A DNA stretch of 64,000 bases, taken from NCBI GenBank assembly GCA_963810615.1, contig CAWEOA010000007.1:586198-650197 (forward strand). Reading direction: 5' to 3'. The notes beneath the pieces are model-generated. The model did no database searches and had not been told where the DNA came from. It saw only the letters and a program-made list of their open reading frames with translations. Below are positions 55,137 to 63,513 of this stretch, one piece after another (position 1 is the stretch's first letter; the number at the start of each line of letters is the position of its first letter). Origin of the DNA: JARRQJ01 sp963810615. Its GTDB lineage: Bacteria; Pseudomonadota; Gammaproteobacteria; DRLM01. A program made the translations under genes and the position numbers.

Positions 55137-56675
55137 TCACTCTATGGCCGGCTGCAGAGCAGCAGTCGGCGTTTTATTATTGGCCCCCTTCAACAGCAAG
55201 ACCAACGGCAGCGCACCCAGCGTAATCCACATCATCAAACGAAAGTCCTGCAGATAGGCTAATGTCGCCGCCTGACGAGTGACCTCGGCATTGATGGCCG
55301 CCAGTCCTTGTGGTGTTGCTAGGTTAAATGCTCCGCTCTCAACGGCTTGCCGTAGGGGTAAATTGAAGGGATTGATGTGCTGGGAAAATACGGCGTGATT
55401 GCCCTGGATATTCTCCGCGAGCCGGGTCATAACCACGGAAATACCGATACTGCTGCCGATATTGCGCATCAAACTGAACAGGGCGGTACCTTCGTTGCGG
55501 AAATGCGCCGCCAGTGTCGAGAATGAAATGGTCGACAAGGGCACGAAAATAAAACCCAGACCCAGACCCTGGGTAATCCCGGTACGCACGATATCCCAGC
55601 CGGTGATATCCAGGTTGAAGTTCGTCATTTCCCACAATGACAGTGAAGTCAAAAGCAGTCCCAGAAATATAAGATAACGACTATCCAACCTACCGGACAG
55701 TCGACCCACCGTCATCATGGCGATCATAGTGCCCACGCCGCGCGGCGCCAGCAGCAATCCAACATCGACCACCGGATAATCCATCAAATTCTGCAAAAAC
55801 GGCGGTAACAAGGCCATGGTGGCGAGTAGAATCACTCCCACAATAAAAATGAAGAACAGGCCAACGCTGAAATTACGGTCCTTGAACAATTGCGGTTCCA
55901 GGAAGGGATGATCGGAGGTAAACATATGGGCAATAAACAGGTAGATGAACACTCCACTCAGTACCGCCTCGATAATAATCTCGCGGCTCGCAAACCAATC
56001 CAGGGATTCACCGCGATCGAGCATCATCTGCAAGGCGCCGATGCCCAGACTGATAAAGGCGAATCCCAACACATCGAAACGCCGTGAACGGTCAGTGGGC
56101 GTCTCTTGGACAAAGACCGCCAGGCCAAACCATGCCAGCAATCCAAGCGGCAGGTTGATGTAAAACACCCAGCGCCAGCTATAGTACTCGGTGAGCCAGC
56201 CGCCCAATGTCGGCCCCAGGATTGGCCCGATCATCACCCCGACTCCCCACATCGCCATGGCCGAAGCATGTTTTTCGCGCGGGTAGGTGTCGAGCAGCAC
56301 CGCCTGTGACAAGGGCACCAGACTGGCGCCGAAGATGCCTTGCAGCAGCCGGAACAAGACGATCTGATTGAGATTCTGCGCCATGCCGCACAACATCGAA
56401 GTCAGCGTAAAGCCGATCACCGACCATACGAACAGGCGCTTGCGGCCCAAACGCGCGCTCAGAAAACCGGTAAGCGGCATAAATATCGCGGCGGCCACGA
56501 TATACGATGTCAGCACCCATGAAATCTGATCCTGCGTCGCCGACATACTGCCCTGCATATGCGGCAACGCCACGTTGGCAATCGTGGTATCCACTCCCTG
56601 CATAATGGTGGCTAACATCAAGGACACGGTTATGAAGCCTTGATGCGAGGCGGACCCGGGCTCACCGACTGTCAT
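55137..56675 (-). CDS. emrB: EmrB-type MFS multidrug exporter (DHA2 family)
   Basis: Inner-membrane proton-driven drug exporter with 14 predicted membrane segments, 512 residues. Family motifs are GVDTTIANVALPHMQGSM near the start, GFLSARLGRKRLF (motif A), and GVMIGPILGPTLGGWLTE (motif C). It follows emrA by 9 bases in the marR-emrA-emrB order and would form an envelope-spanning pump with EmrA and a TolC-like channel encoded elsewhere. Drug range unknown. Confidence 0.94.
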   Translation of the reverse strand: MTVGEPGSASHQGFITVSLMLATIMQGVDTTIANVALPHMQGSMSATQDQISWVLTSYIVAAAIFMPLTGFLSARLGRKRLFVWSVIGFTLTSMLCGMAQNLNQIVLFRLLQGIFGASLVPLSQAVLLDTYPREKHASAMAMWGVGVMIGPILGPTLGGWLTEYYSWRWVFYINLPLGLLAWFGLAVFVQETPTDRSRRFDVLGFAFISLGIGALQMMLDRGESLDWFASREIIIEAVLSGVFIYLFIAHMFTSDHPFLEPQLFKDRNFSVGLFFIFIVGVILLATMALLPPFLQNLMDYPVVDVGLLLAPRGVGTMIAMMTVGRLSGRLDSRYLIFLGLLLTSLSLWEMTNFNLDITGWDIVRTGITQGLGLGFIFVPLSTISFSTLAAHFRNEGTALFSLMRNIGSSIGISVVMTRLAENIQGNHAVFSQHINPFNLPLRQAVESGAFNLATPQGLAAINAEVTRQAATLAYLQDFRLMMWITLGALPLVLLLKGANNKTPTAALQPAIE

Positions 56676-56684
56676 AGCCGCGGC

Positions 56685-57764
56685 CTACAGGCTAAGACCG
56701 AGAAAGTGCCGATGGTGACCGGTGTCGATCTCCACCGATGAACTCAAACCCGCGCGCAGCGCCGGCAGGTTCGCCTCGTCGTCCAGACGGATGCGTACCG
56801 GTACGCGCTGCACGATCTTCACCCAATTACCGATGGCGTTCTGCGCGGGGATCACCGCAAACTCCGCTCCGGTGGCGGGACTGAGACTATCGACAACGCC
56901 TTGTATTTTTCTATTCGGATAGGTATCGATCTGCAGCTTCACTTGCTGGCCGGGACGGATATAGGTCAGATCGGTTTCATTGATATTGGCCTCGACCCAT
57001 AAATGCTTATTGGCCACCAAGACCATGGCAGCGTTACCGGCCTTGATATATTGTCCGGGCTCTGGAAGCTTGCTCACGCTGCCGGGCAGCGAGGCACGTA
57101 TCTCGGCATGCTGCAGATCAAACCGAGCCTGATCCAGATCCGCCAGGGCGGCTTGATAATCCGGATGTTTCTCAATGGGCGTATCGATGCCGCCAGCCAA
57201 TGCCTGGGCGATGCGCTTCAAGTCTTGTTGCAGAGTGACAATCTCTTGCGCGGTGATCTTGGCGTTATGTTTAACCTCATCCAGTTTTGATGCGGAAACA
57301 AAACTTTTCAGGGCCAGATCAGTTGCGCGCCGCTGTTCCTTGACGGCGTAATCATGATTACTTCTAGCAACGGCAATCTCGGCCTGCTTCTCCCTATAAC
57401 TTGCCTTCAGCGCTTTGAGAGTGGTACGCACTTGTCCCAGTCTGGCTTCGGCTTTGGCCTCCTCCACGCGAAACGGCCTAGGATCGAGGCGAAAGAGGAT
57501 CTGCCCCGCTTTCACCACCTGGTTTTCCTTCACCAGAACATCCTTAATTGTTCCTGATACCTCGACACTGACTGGGACAATATCCGCCTTGAGATAGGCA
57601 TCGTCCGTTGCGACGTAGCGCCCGCCCTTGAGGTATACGACAGCAGAGATCACGGCAATCACTGCCGGAACGACGATCAACAATACCCAGCGTCTTCCCC
57701 GCCTAGAGGATGGGCGCGCCTCGGGAAGAACGGCTGTTGAGGAATTCGATGTGCTGTTGTCCAT
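56685..57764 (-). CDS. emrA: EmrA-type membrane fusion protein (HlyD family)
   Basis: Periplasmic adaptor, 359 residues, linking EmrB to an outer-membrane channel. A short cytoplasmic N-terminus precedes one membrane helix (WVLLIVVPAVIAVISAVVYL, about 26-45). Biotinyl-lipoyl halves (ATDDAYLKADIVPVSVEVSG and PGSVSKLPEPGQYIKAGN) flank a coiled helical hairpin (about 105-215). A beta-barrel part has WVEANINETDLTYIRPGQQV. It starts 28 bases after marR and is followed by emrB. Confidence 0.94.
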   Translation of the reverse strand: MDNSTSNSSTAVLPEARPSSRRGRRWVLLIVVPAVIAVISAVVYLKGGRYVATDDAYLKADIVPVSVEVSGTIKDVLVKENQVVKAGQILFRLDPRPFRVEEAKAEARLGQVRTTLKALKASYREKQAEIAVARSNHDYAVKEQRRATDLALKSFVSASKLDEVKHNAKITAQEIVTLQQDLKRIAQALAGGIDTPIEKHPDYQAALADLDQARFDLQHAEIRASLPGSVSKLPEPGQYIKAGNAAMVLVANKHLWVEANINETDLTYIRPGQQVKLQIDTYPNRKIQGVVDSLSPATGAEFAVIPAQNAIGNWVKIVQRVPVRIRLDDEANLPALRAGLSSSVEIDTGHHRHFLGLSL

Positions 57765-57792
57765 GTAACTCGCTTTACACTAATTTGTATCG

Positions 57793-58218
57793 TCAACGCG
57801 CACCAAGGTTGTCGCGCACCTTTCTCAAGGCCATCATCACTTGCGCGGCCTCCTTGGCGCTAAAACCCTGCAGGGCATCGATCCGGATCGCTTCTCCAAC
57901 CCGCTGAATGGCATCCAGCTGTGGAGCGGCCGCGGTGGTCAGGAATAATTGGTAGGCGCGTCTATCATGCGGGTCGTTGCGGCGCTCGACTAAACCGCCC
58001 GCCGCCAGTTGGTCGATGAGCCGCGCCAGGGTAATCGGCTGGATTTCCAGCAACTCGGCCAGATCCACCTGGCGGATACCCTGATGTCGCGAAATCCGCA
58101 CCAGCGTCCGCGCCTGGGCCAAGGTCAGTTCACTGCCTTCCAGGCGCTGCTGGAAGGCGCGGCGCATCAGCCGAGAAACGTCGGCCAAAAGAAATCCCAG
58201 TGTGTCCTGTTGCCCCAT
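57793..58218 (-). CDS. MarR family transcriptional regulator
   Basis: Dimeric winged-helix regulator, 141 residues, first gene of an efflux operon. The DNA-binding part includes QVDLAELLEIQPITLARLIDQLAAGGLVERR, then the wing with DPHDRRAYQLFLT, the family signature. It is expected to repress itself and emrAB and to be released by small aromatic drugs, as in MprA/EmrR systems; this is inferred from context. The ATG at 58218 is 20 bases from a matching palindrome. Confidence 0.94.
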   Translation of the reverse strand: MGQQDTLGFLLADVSRLMRRAFQQRLEGSELTLAQARTLVRISRHQGIRQVDLAELLEIQPITLARLIDQLAAGGLVERRNDPHDRRAYQLFLTTAAAPQLDAIQRVGEAIRIDALQGFSAKEAAQVMMALRKVRDNLGAR

Positions 58219-58237
58219 TATTTAATAACTATTGCAT

Positions 58238-58258
58238 ATAATAAGTAATACTTATTAT
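58238..58258. promoter_or_regulatory. MarR-type operator upstream of marR-emrAB
   Basis: A perfect interrupted palindrome, ATAATAAGT-AAT-ACTTATTAT, with 9-base arms and 3-base spacer, lies 20 bases before the marR ATG on the minus strand. Its size and AT-rich arms fit a MarR dimer site overlapping the promoter, so autoregulation is likely. Confidence 0.7.
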
Positions 58259-58349
58259 TTTAGCGGCGCATATCAATGCTGTCAAATCGCCCTGCAAGCA
58301 CAATTAGAAATTGTAAATCAATAGATTAGAATAAATCTAGCAGATCTCC

Positions 58350-59339
58350 CTATACCAGCAGGCGCTGGATCGCGATAAGCGAACCCACACTGATCACCGC
58401 CCACAACAGCATACCCAGAACCATCGGCCGCAGGCCCACGGCGCGCAAGCTGTCTCGAGAAAGCCCGGCACCGATCATAAACAGGGTCAGGGTCAACCCC
58501 CGCTCCGCCACGGCGGTGATCGCGGGAGCGACGTTTGCAACCGCCGGCACCAGGGTGCGCGCCAGCGACGCCAGCAGGAACAGAAAGATGAACCAGGGAA
58601 CGGCGATTCGGGTGGTGCTGGCATCCGTGTTACCGGCACGGCGGCGGTGAAGCAACGATACCAATAAAGCCACGGGCACTATCCATAGAGCACGTGAGAG
58701 CTTCACGGCGGTGGCCACCTGCAGGGCATGATGACCATAGGCAGCCGCCGCGCCCACCACGGAGGAGATATCGTGGATGGCAACCCCCGCCCAGGTACCG
58801 AACTGGTCCTGACTAAGACCCAAATAATGCCCCACTACCGGGAATACATAGAGCGCCACCGCATTGAGCAGGAACACCGTGCCCAGTGCCGCCGACATCT
58901 CAGCCTCGCCGGCCACTATCACCGAGCCCACTGCGGCGATGGCCGAGCCTCCGCAAATCGCCGTCCCGACGGTCACCAGCATGGCGGTAACGGGCCGGAT
59001 ATTCAGCCGCCGCCCCAGCACATAACCCAGCCCCCAGGTGACGGCTATGCTCACCGCCGCGAACCAGAATCCATGCAGGCCGGCATGGGTAACGGCGTGC
59101 AAATCCATGCTGAAACCCAGGGCCACTACCGAGATTTGCAACAATTGTTGAGCCGTGATCCTCGTCAGCCTGGCGTGGGGATTACCCACCAGCAATGCCA
59201 ACGCCAAACCTGCCGCCAGTGCTTGCGGCGGTGACACACCGCCCCACAGGCAGACCAATCCTCCGGCCAGCAGCAATGCCCGAGCAAGCATTTGCGGCGC
59301 TGCCACGCGAATCTGATCACTCCGGCTTTGGCTTTCCAT
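58350..59339 (-). CDS. yeiH: YeiH family putative sulfate exporter
   Basis: Polytopic membrane protein of the YeiH (UPF0324) family, 329 residues with about ten hydrophobic segments. Family blocks are GTAICGGSAIAAVGSVIVAG and GTWAGVAIHDISSVVGAAAAYG. Members are annotated as sulfate or sulfonate-degradation exporters, but direct proof for this branch is lacking. It is divergent from a LysR gene, the same pairing as E. coli yeiH with yeiE, so that regulator likely controls it. Confidence 0.92.
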   Translation of the reverse strand: MESQSRSDQIRVAAPQMLARALLLAGGLVCLWGGVSPPQALAAGLALALLVGNPHARLTRITAQQLLQISVVALGFSMDLHAVTHAGLHGFWFAAVSIAVTWGLGYVLGRRLNIRPVTAMLVTVGTAICGGSAIAAVGSVIVAGEAEMSAALGTVFLLNAVALYVFPVVGHYLGLSQDQFGTWAGVAIHDISSVVGAAAAYGHHALQVATAVKLSRALWIVPVALLVSLLHRRRAGNTDASTTRIAVPWFIFLFLLASLARTLVPAVANVAPAITAVAERGLTLTLFMIGAGLSRDSLRAVGLRPMVLGMLLWAVISVGSLIAIQRLLV

Positions 59340-59400
59340 GCTGCGAACCTCAACGTAAAAGAGGGATTCAGCTTAGGCACTTCCTGATAATTAAAAAAAT

Positions 59401-59435
59401 ACATATACTTTATGTAATCCATAACCAAGAGTTAT
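59401..59435. promoter_or_regulatory. Paired LysR-type dyads between yeiH and the LysR gene
   Basis: Two interrupted palindromes with 5-base arms and 5-base spacers lie in tandem: ACATA-TACTT-TATGT (59401-59415) and ATAAC-CAAGA-GTTAT (59421-59435). Their centres are 20 bases apart, two helical turns. The geometry suits a LysR tetramer; the second overlaps the region just before the regulator's start, as in autoregulated LysR genes. Confidence 0.6.
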
Positions 59436-59438
59436 GAG

Positions 59439-60338
59439 TTGAATCTAAATCATTTAGCTATTTTCCAGGCGGTCGCCGAGGCCGGAAGCATCGGCGGTGG
59501 TGCGGCACGCCTGCATATCAGTCAGCCGGCGGTGTCCAAACAGCTCAAAGATTTCGAATCCGTCTTGGGGCTTCCCCTTTTCGATAGGCTACCCAAGGGG
59601 GTACGGCTGACCGCTGCGGGAGAGCAATTACTGGTCTACGCCCGGCGCATCAGCGCCACGGAAAACGCAGCGGAGCAGGCGCTGGTGGAAATACGCGACC
59701 TGCATGCCGGTAAACTCGCTATCGGCGCCAGTACCACTATTGGCAATTACCTGCTGCCCGCCCTGCTCGCGGAATACCGGCGGACCCGGACGGGTATCGA
59801 AATCGTGCTGGAAATCGCCAATACCGAGCTCATCCAGCGCAAATTGCTGGACAACGCCCTCGACCTCGGCCTGACCGAGGGTTTTGTGGACAGCACTGAA
59901 CTGCACGCAGAGGTATTCGCCATGGATCAGATAGTGGTGATTGCCGCACCCGATCATCCCCTGGCCAAGCGTACCGACCTCACGCTACAGCAGCTTTGCC
60001 ATGAACCTTGCGTACTGCGGGAGCCGGGCTCCGGTACCCGTTCGGTAATCGAGCACATGCTCACGCAACGGGGCCTGCAGCACGCAGCCGCCATGTCACT
60101 AGGCAGCACCGAGGCGATTAAGCGGGCGGTGGCCGCCGGCGCCGGTATCTCCCTGGTATCCAGATTGGCGGTGAGCAGCGAGCTGGCAGCCAAAACCCTG
60201 GTGCTACTACCGGTTGAAGACTTACAGCTCGAACGCCCACTGCATAAGCTAAGCTTGCTCAACAAGCAGCCCAGTCGCGCGGTACAGGCCTTTACGGAAC
60301 TGCTGGCGCGTCATCTTTTGCAACGAGAATTGTCCTGA
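59439..60338 (+). CDS. LysR family transcriptional regulator (YeiE-like)
   Basis: LysR-type regulator of 299 residues. The N-terminal helix-turn-helix (NHLAIFQAVAEAGSIGGGAARLHISQPAVSKQLKDFE) is followed by a linker helix and a periplasmic-binding-protein-like effector domain (about 92-295) with LREPGSGTRSV and GAGISLVSRLAV, a pattern of the CysB/YeiE/CysL branch. The start is TTG at 59439; no ATG or GTG fits. It is divergent from yeiH, its probable target; in E. coli YeiE responds to sulfite. The effector here is not known. Confidence 0.93.
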   Translation: MNLNHLAIFQAVAEAGSIGGGAARLHISQPAVSKQLKDFESVLGLPLFDRLPKGVRLTAAGEQLLVYARRISATENAAEQALVEIRDLHAGKLAIGASTTIGNYLLPALLAEYRRTRTGIEIVLEIANTELIQRKLLDNALDLGLTEGFVDSTELHAEVFAMDQIVVIAAPDHPLAKRTDLTLQQLCHEPCVLREPGSGTRSVIEHMLTQRGLQHAAAMSLGSTEAIKRAVAAGAGISLVSRLAVSSELAAKTLVLLPVEDLQLERPLHKLSLLNKQPSRAVQAFTELLARHLLQRELS

Positions 60339-60628
60339 GATCTGCAGTCCGCGCCCTCAGATGCATACGGCGAAGCTAAAACACAAGACCAGCACGACTC
60401 ACAGGTTTGCCTCAGTTTTGGATTGTTACGTCGCAAGGCAGAACAGCGGATTTAGAATGCGCAAGCCATTCCCAAGGGAAGCTATGCACCAGACACCGCG
60501 CCATGACTTGGCGACCACCCCTAGCCTTACGGCATCTCACCACAATAATTTATAATAAATAATTCTTACTAAACGATAAGATAATAAACTATTTTAATGT
60601 GTTGACTTAATAATCTTCCAACATCAAC

Positions 60629-60673
60629 AACTACGAAAACGTAGCTCATATATATAGAACTACAAAACGTAGC
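60629..60673. promoter_or_regulatory. Tandem palindromic repeat, candidate operator
   Basis: Two near-identical copies, AACTACGAAAACGTAGC (60629-60645) and AACTACAAAACGTAGC (60658-60673), lie in the same direction and are separated by 12 bases of TCATATATATAG. The first is also a perfect palindrome around AAAA (CTACG/CGTAG). Centres are about 29 bases apart. An operator for a dimeric regulator is the simplest reading. Confidence 0.5.
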
Positions 60674-60901
60674 GCTCGCCACACCTATCGAAGGTACCCT
60701 CACGTTGCGTCCTTTCCATAATCATTGAGCTAATACCAGCCTGTTGCATAATAACAACACCACTCATGCATTGTAGTTTTTATTCAAAAGAATGTTGTAT
60801 TTCTGTCTAACGTGTTGTAAATTCACCCTCGATTTGAGCTCATGAGCCAAATAGGGCTATTTCAAGCGACAGTGCTTGTTTGAGATATCTCGTAAGGATT
60901 A

Positions 60902-60915
60902 AATCAACGTTGATT
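60902..60915. promoter_or_regulatory. Palindrome abutting the porin ribosome site
   Basis: A perfect 14-base palindrome AATCAAC-GTTGATT lies directly before the AAGGAG ribosome site and 14 bases before the ATG. As RNA it would form a short stem with no loop, so a protein-binding site is more likely than a hairpin. Confidence 0.45.
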
Positions 60916-60929
60916 AAGGAGATGAGGGT

Positions 60930-61943
60930 ATGAATAAGAAACTAATTTCGATTGCCATCGCAGCAGCCGTCGCGGCTCCGTTGGCCGCACAGGCGGGCAC
61001 TATAACGGTCCCCAATATGGACATCACCATGTCGGGTGGTATTACCGGTGATTACATCTATCAAACCGACACCAAGATGGATCAGTATGTGGTCAACGAC
61101 GCACTGCTCGACTTCGCCAGCGATGCCAAGGCCGGCGGTGTGGGCTTTAAGCTGGGCGTCGGCTCTCTGGGTGAAAACAGTTTGATGACCCCCCTGACTG
61201 TGATCGGTGGCGCTGGGAGCGTTGACGTCAAGTACGGCTGGGTCACTGTAATGCCCACAGAGGGCCTCAAGGTCGATGCCGGACTTCTGGCTACCAACGT
61301 CGGCTACGAGGTCTCCCCGAGCTACGCCGACGACAATATCCTCCGTGGTTTGATATGGGGTGGACAACCCACCTACTACACCGGTGCCCGCGCCACCTTT
61401 TCCATGGGCGGCATGAGTGTCTACGTCGAGGGCAGCAAACAAACCGCTAACTCCAACGGCCAAGCCATAGGCGCCAGCGCCACTATGGGTTCCGTCAATG
61501 GATCTATCAGCTACTTTAACGATGAGGACAACAAGAGCATCGTCGATATCATCGCCAGCAGCAAGGTGGGCTCCATGACCTTGGGCGCCAATATCGATTA
61601 CCAGACCTTGGCTAAAAGCAAGAAGGTAGCCGGCATGGACGACAGTGCCTACGGCATCGCCTTATACGCCACCTTACCCATGGGTGACATGGCCAGCCTG
61701 CCGATACGTCTCGAGTACGTCAATGATGGCACCAGCAACATATACGGCTTGAGCCCGGGTGCCACGGTATCAAAATCTGCTATGTCCTTCACCATATCGC
61801 CGACCTACAACTTCACCGACGCCACTTTCGTGCGTGCGGAGTTGGCCTACGTGAACACTGACAAGAAGTCATTGCTTACGGACGATAAGGGTCTCACCGA
61901 CAGCAACCTGACCGTAGGTGCGCAGGCCGGCGTCAGATTCTAA
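60930..61943 (+). CDS. Outer-membrane porin-like beta-barrel protein
   Basis: The 337 residues have a clear signal peptide (MNKKLISIAIAAAVAAPLAA, cleavage near AQA-GT). Alternating amphipathic strands follow throughout, with no cysteines. The C-terminus ends in an aromatic residue (GAQAGVRF), as needed for insertion by the BAM complex. Strand-like segments include VGFKLGVGSLGENSLMTPL and VRAELAYVNTDKKSLL. It resembles general Gram-negative porins, but I cannot name the subfamily or substrate. Ribosome site AAGGAG at 60916-60921. A terminator follows at 62031. Confidence 0.85.
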   Translation: MNKKLISIAIAAAVAAPLAAQAGTITVPNMDITMSGGITGDYIYQTDTKMDQYVVNDALLDFASDAKAGGVGFKLGVGSLGENSLMTPLTVIGGAGSVDVKYGWVTVMPTEGLKVDAGLLATNVGYEVSPSYADDNILRGLIWGGQPTYYTGARATFSMGGMSVYVEGSKQTANSNGQAIGASATMGSVNGSISYFNDEDNKSIVDIIASSKVGSMTLGANIDYQTLAKSKKVAGMDDSAYGIALYATLPMGDMASLPIRLEYVNDGTSNIYGLSPGATVSKSAMSFTISPTYNFTDATFVRAELAYVNTDKKSLLTDDKGLTDSNLTVGAQAGVRF

Positions 61944-62030
61944 TCGGCTTGACGACATAAAAGTCTTTTAGGCCTGCTGACTCTCATTTATTTGGGACGG
62001 CAAGCTAAAAAAGGCGATATTTAAACCTTA

Positions 62031-62057
62031 AACGGGCACCTCAGGTGCCCGTTTTTT
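62031..62057 (+). terminator. Rho-independent terminator after the porin gene
   Basis: A perfect 10-base stem, AACGGGCACC (62031-62040) and GGTGCCCGTT (62044-62053), has a 3-base TCA loop and a run of T residues. It lies 88 bases after the porin stop. Confidence 0.9.
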
Positions 62058-62169
62058 ATTGGTTGGAATACGCTATCCAACCACATCGACTGGTTGAAGA
62101 GTAATTGGCCTCGCCCATAAGCTTCATTCCATTATCACCACGCAGCAAGGAAATTCCTGTGCTATCCAA

Positions 62170-63513
62170 CTAGGGCTCGGGAGGCACGCCTGCCAACGTG
62201 GCCGCTTCGACCAGATCGCGCAGGCTACGCGCTGCCAGAATGTCGACGATGGCACTATCCACCTCGCCGGCCAATTGTTCGACTGCGTCAGCTATTGTTA
62301 TATCGCTAACTCCCAGAGCGAGATCGTGAAACCGTATCGCCTCTAGAATATTCACCAGTGTGATCTGCTCCAGCGGCCGGGTGAGCATCAATCCAGGCGG
62401 ATCACTGGTTTCGCGCAGCACTTGTCGCAGACAAAGGGCATCGACTATATACTCGACAGCCTCCTCCGGTGCGCCCGTGCGGCGAGCCAATTCACTCCGT
62501 GTCAGCACTGGTTCACCGCGAGTAAAAGCGCTACCTACCAGCAAGCCGATCTGTAATGCGAGCGTTTCGCGCGCGCGATTTCCCAGGCGCTGCATGGTGC
62601 GATTCCGCCGCAGATGCTCCGGGTGCTGATGGTAGAATGCGACGCTGGAGCCTAGCAACAGGATCAGCCAGCCCGCGTGCAGCCAGATCATAAACAGAAT
62701 CAGGCTGGCGAATGCGGAATAGATCGCCGTGTATTTGGCGGAATTGACCACGAATGCGGCAAAGGCCCAACCCGTGGTTTGCCAGAGGATGCCGGCGACG
62801 GCGCCTCCCAGTAATGCGGATTTCAATTTGACCCGGGTATTGGGAACGAAAATATAGATGACAGTGAAGGCGATGACGACCATAACATAGGGCATCACGT
62901 AACCGATGGCGTCAAAGAGCATGCCGACCAACGGCGACGCACGCAGTAATTCAACTATTTTTGCGCTCTGCGCGGAGACCGTAAGACCTATGGCGGTAAA
63001 CACCAATACCGGACCGATCACTATAACGCTCAAATAATCGCTGAAGCGCTGCGCGATATTGCGCGCATCACTCACCCGCCAAACGTAATTGAAGGCGTGC
63101 TCAATCTTCTGCATCAGGGAAACGACGGTATAGAACAGCAGCAGCAAACCCAATGATCCCAACACACCGGCGTTGACCTTCGAAACAAAACCAATCACCT
63201 TGTCGGTAATTTCAACGCCCCGCTCGCCCATGGGGGCGAGGAAGTTGAGCAGCATAGGCTTCAATTGATTCTGAACTCCAAAGCCCTTGAGGACCGAAAA
63301 GCTCACGGCGAGCAATGGCACCAGAGAGAGCAGCGTGGTGTAGACCAGACTCATGGCGCGCAGGGTCAGCTGGCCGTCGGCGATATCTCTGACAAGTACA
63401 TAGACAGTTCGCGCAATCCGTATCAACCAAGACCTAGCCGGATGGTTGATCTCCGGCTTGCCCGTCCAAATCAGGTCCAGCAGCCGCTGTTTGAGTGCCA
63501 TGAAGTCGAACAT
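62170..63513 (-). CDS. YihY/BrkB family membrane protein with C-terminal extension
   Basis: Inner-membrane protein of the UPF0761 (YihY, virulence factor BrkB) family, 447 residues. It has five to six membrane segments between about 45 and 285, with family blocks LRAMSLVYTTLLSLVPLLAVSFSVLKG, PNTRVKLKSALLGGAVAGILW and FASLILFMIWLHAGWLILLLG. Beyond the usual 290 residues lies a soluble region (about 300-447) with an RTRSELARR-type helix-turn-helix look (VLTRSELARRTGAPEEAVEYIV). The ATG at 63513 follows GGGAGGTTTC. Function unknown; it is not an RNase despite old naming. Confidence 0.92.
   Translation of the reverse strand: MFDFMALKQRLLDLIWTGKPEINHPARSWLIRIARTVYVLVRDIADGQLTLRAMSLVYTTLLSLVPLLAVSFSVLKGFGVQNQLKPMLLNFLAPMGERGVEITDKVIGFVSKVNAGVLGSLGLLLLFYTVVSLMQKIEHAFNYVWRVSDARNIAQRFSDYLSVIVIGPVLVFTAIGLTVSAQSAKIVELLRASPLVGMLFDAIGYVMPYVMVVIAFTVIYIFVPNTRVKLKSALLGGAVAGILWQTTGWAFAAFVVNSAKYTAIYSAFASLILFMIWLHAGWLILLLGSSVAFYHQHPEHLRRNRTMQRLGNRARETLALQIGLLVGSAFTRGEPVLTRSELARRTGAPEEAVEYIVDALCLRQVLRETSDPPGLMLTRPLEQITLVNILEAIRFHDLALGVSDITIADAVEQLAGEVDSAIVDILAARSLRDLVEAATLAGVPPEP

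Larger units (their letters stand above)
60339..60929. other. Long AT-rich region upstream of the porin gene
   Basis: 591 bases without a supported gene, notably AT-rich from about 60540. A 64-codon open frame (60361-60555) has no visible domain or ribosome site. The region holds the tandem repeat at 60629-60673 and the palindrome at 60902-60915, so it is probably the control region of the porin gene. Confidence 0.6.

Noticed and set aside
60361..60555. 64-codon frame upstream of the porin
   Set aside because: No ribosome site or recognisable features; region looks regulatory.
60629..60673. CRISPR-like repeat
   Set aside because: Only two copies with a 12-base spacer; no array and no cas genes.
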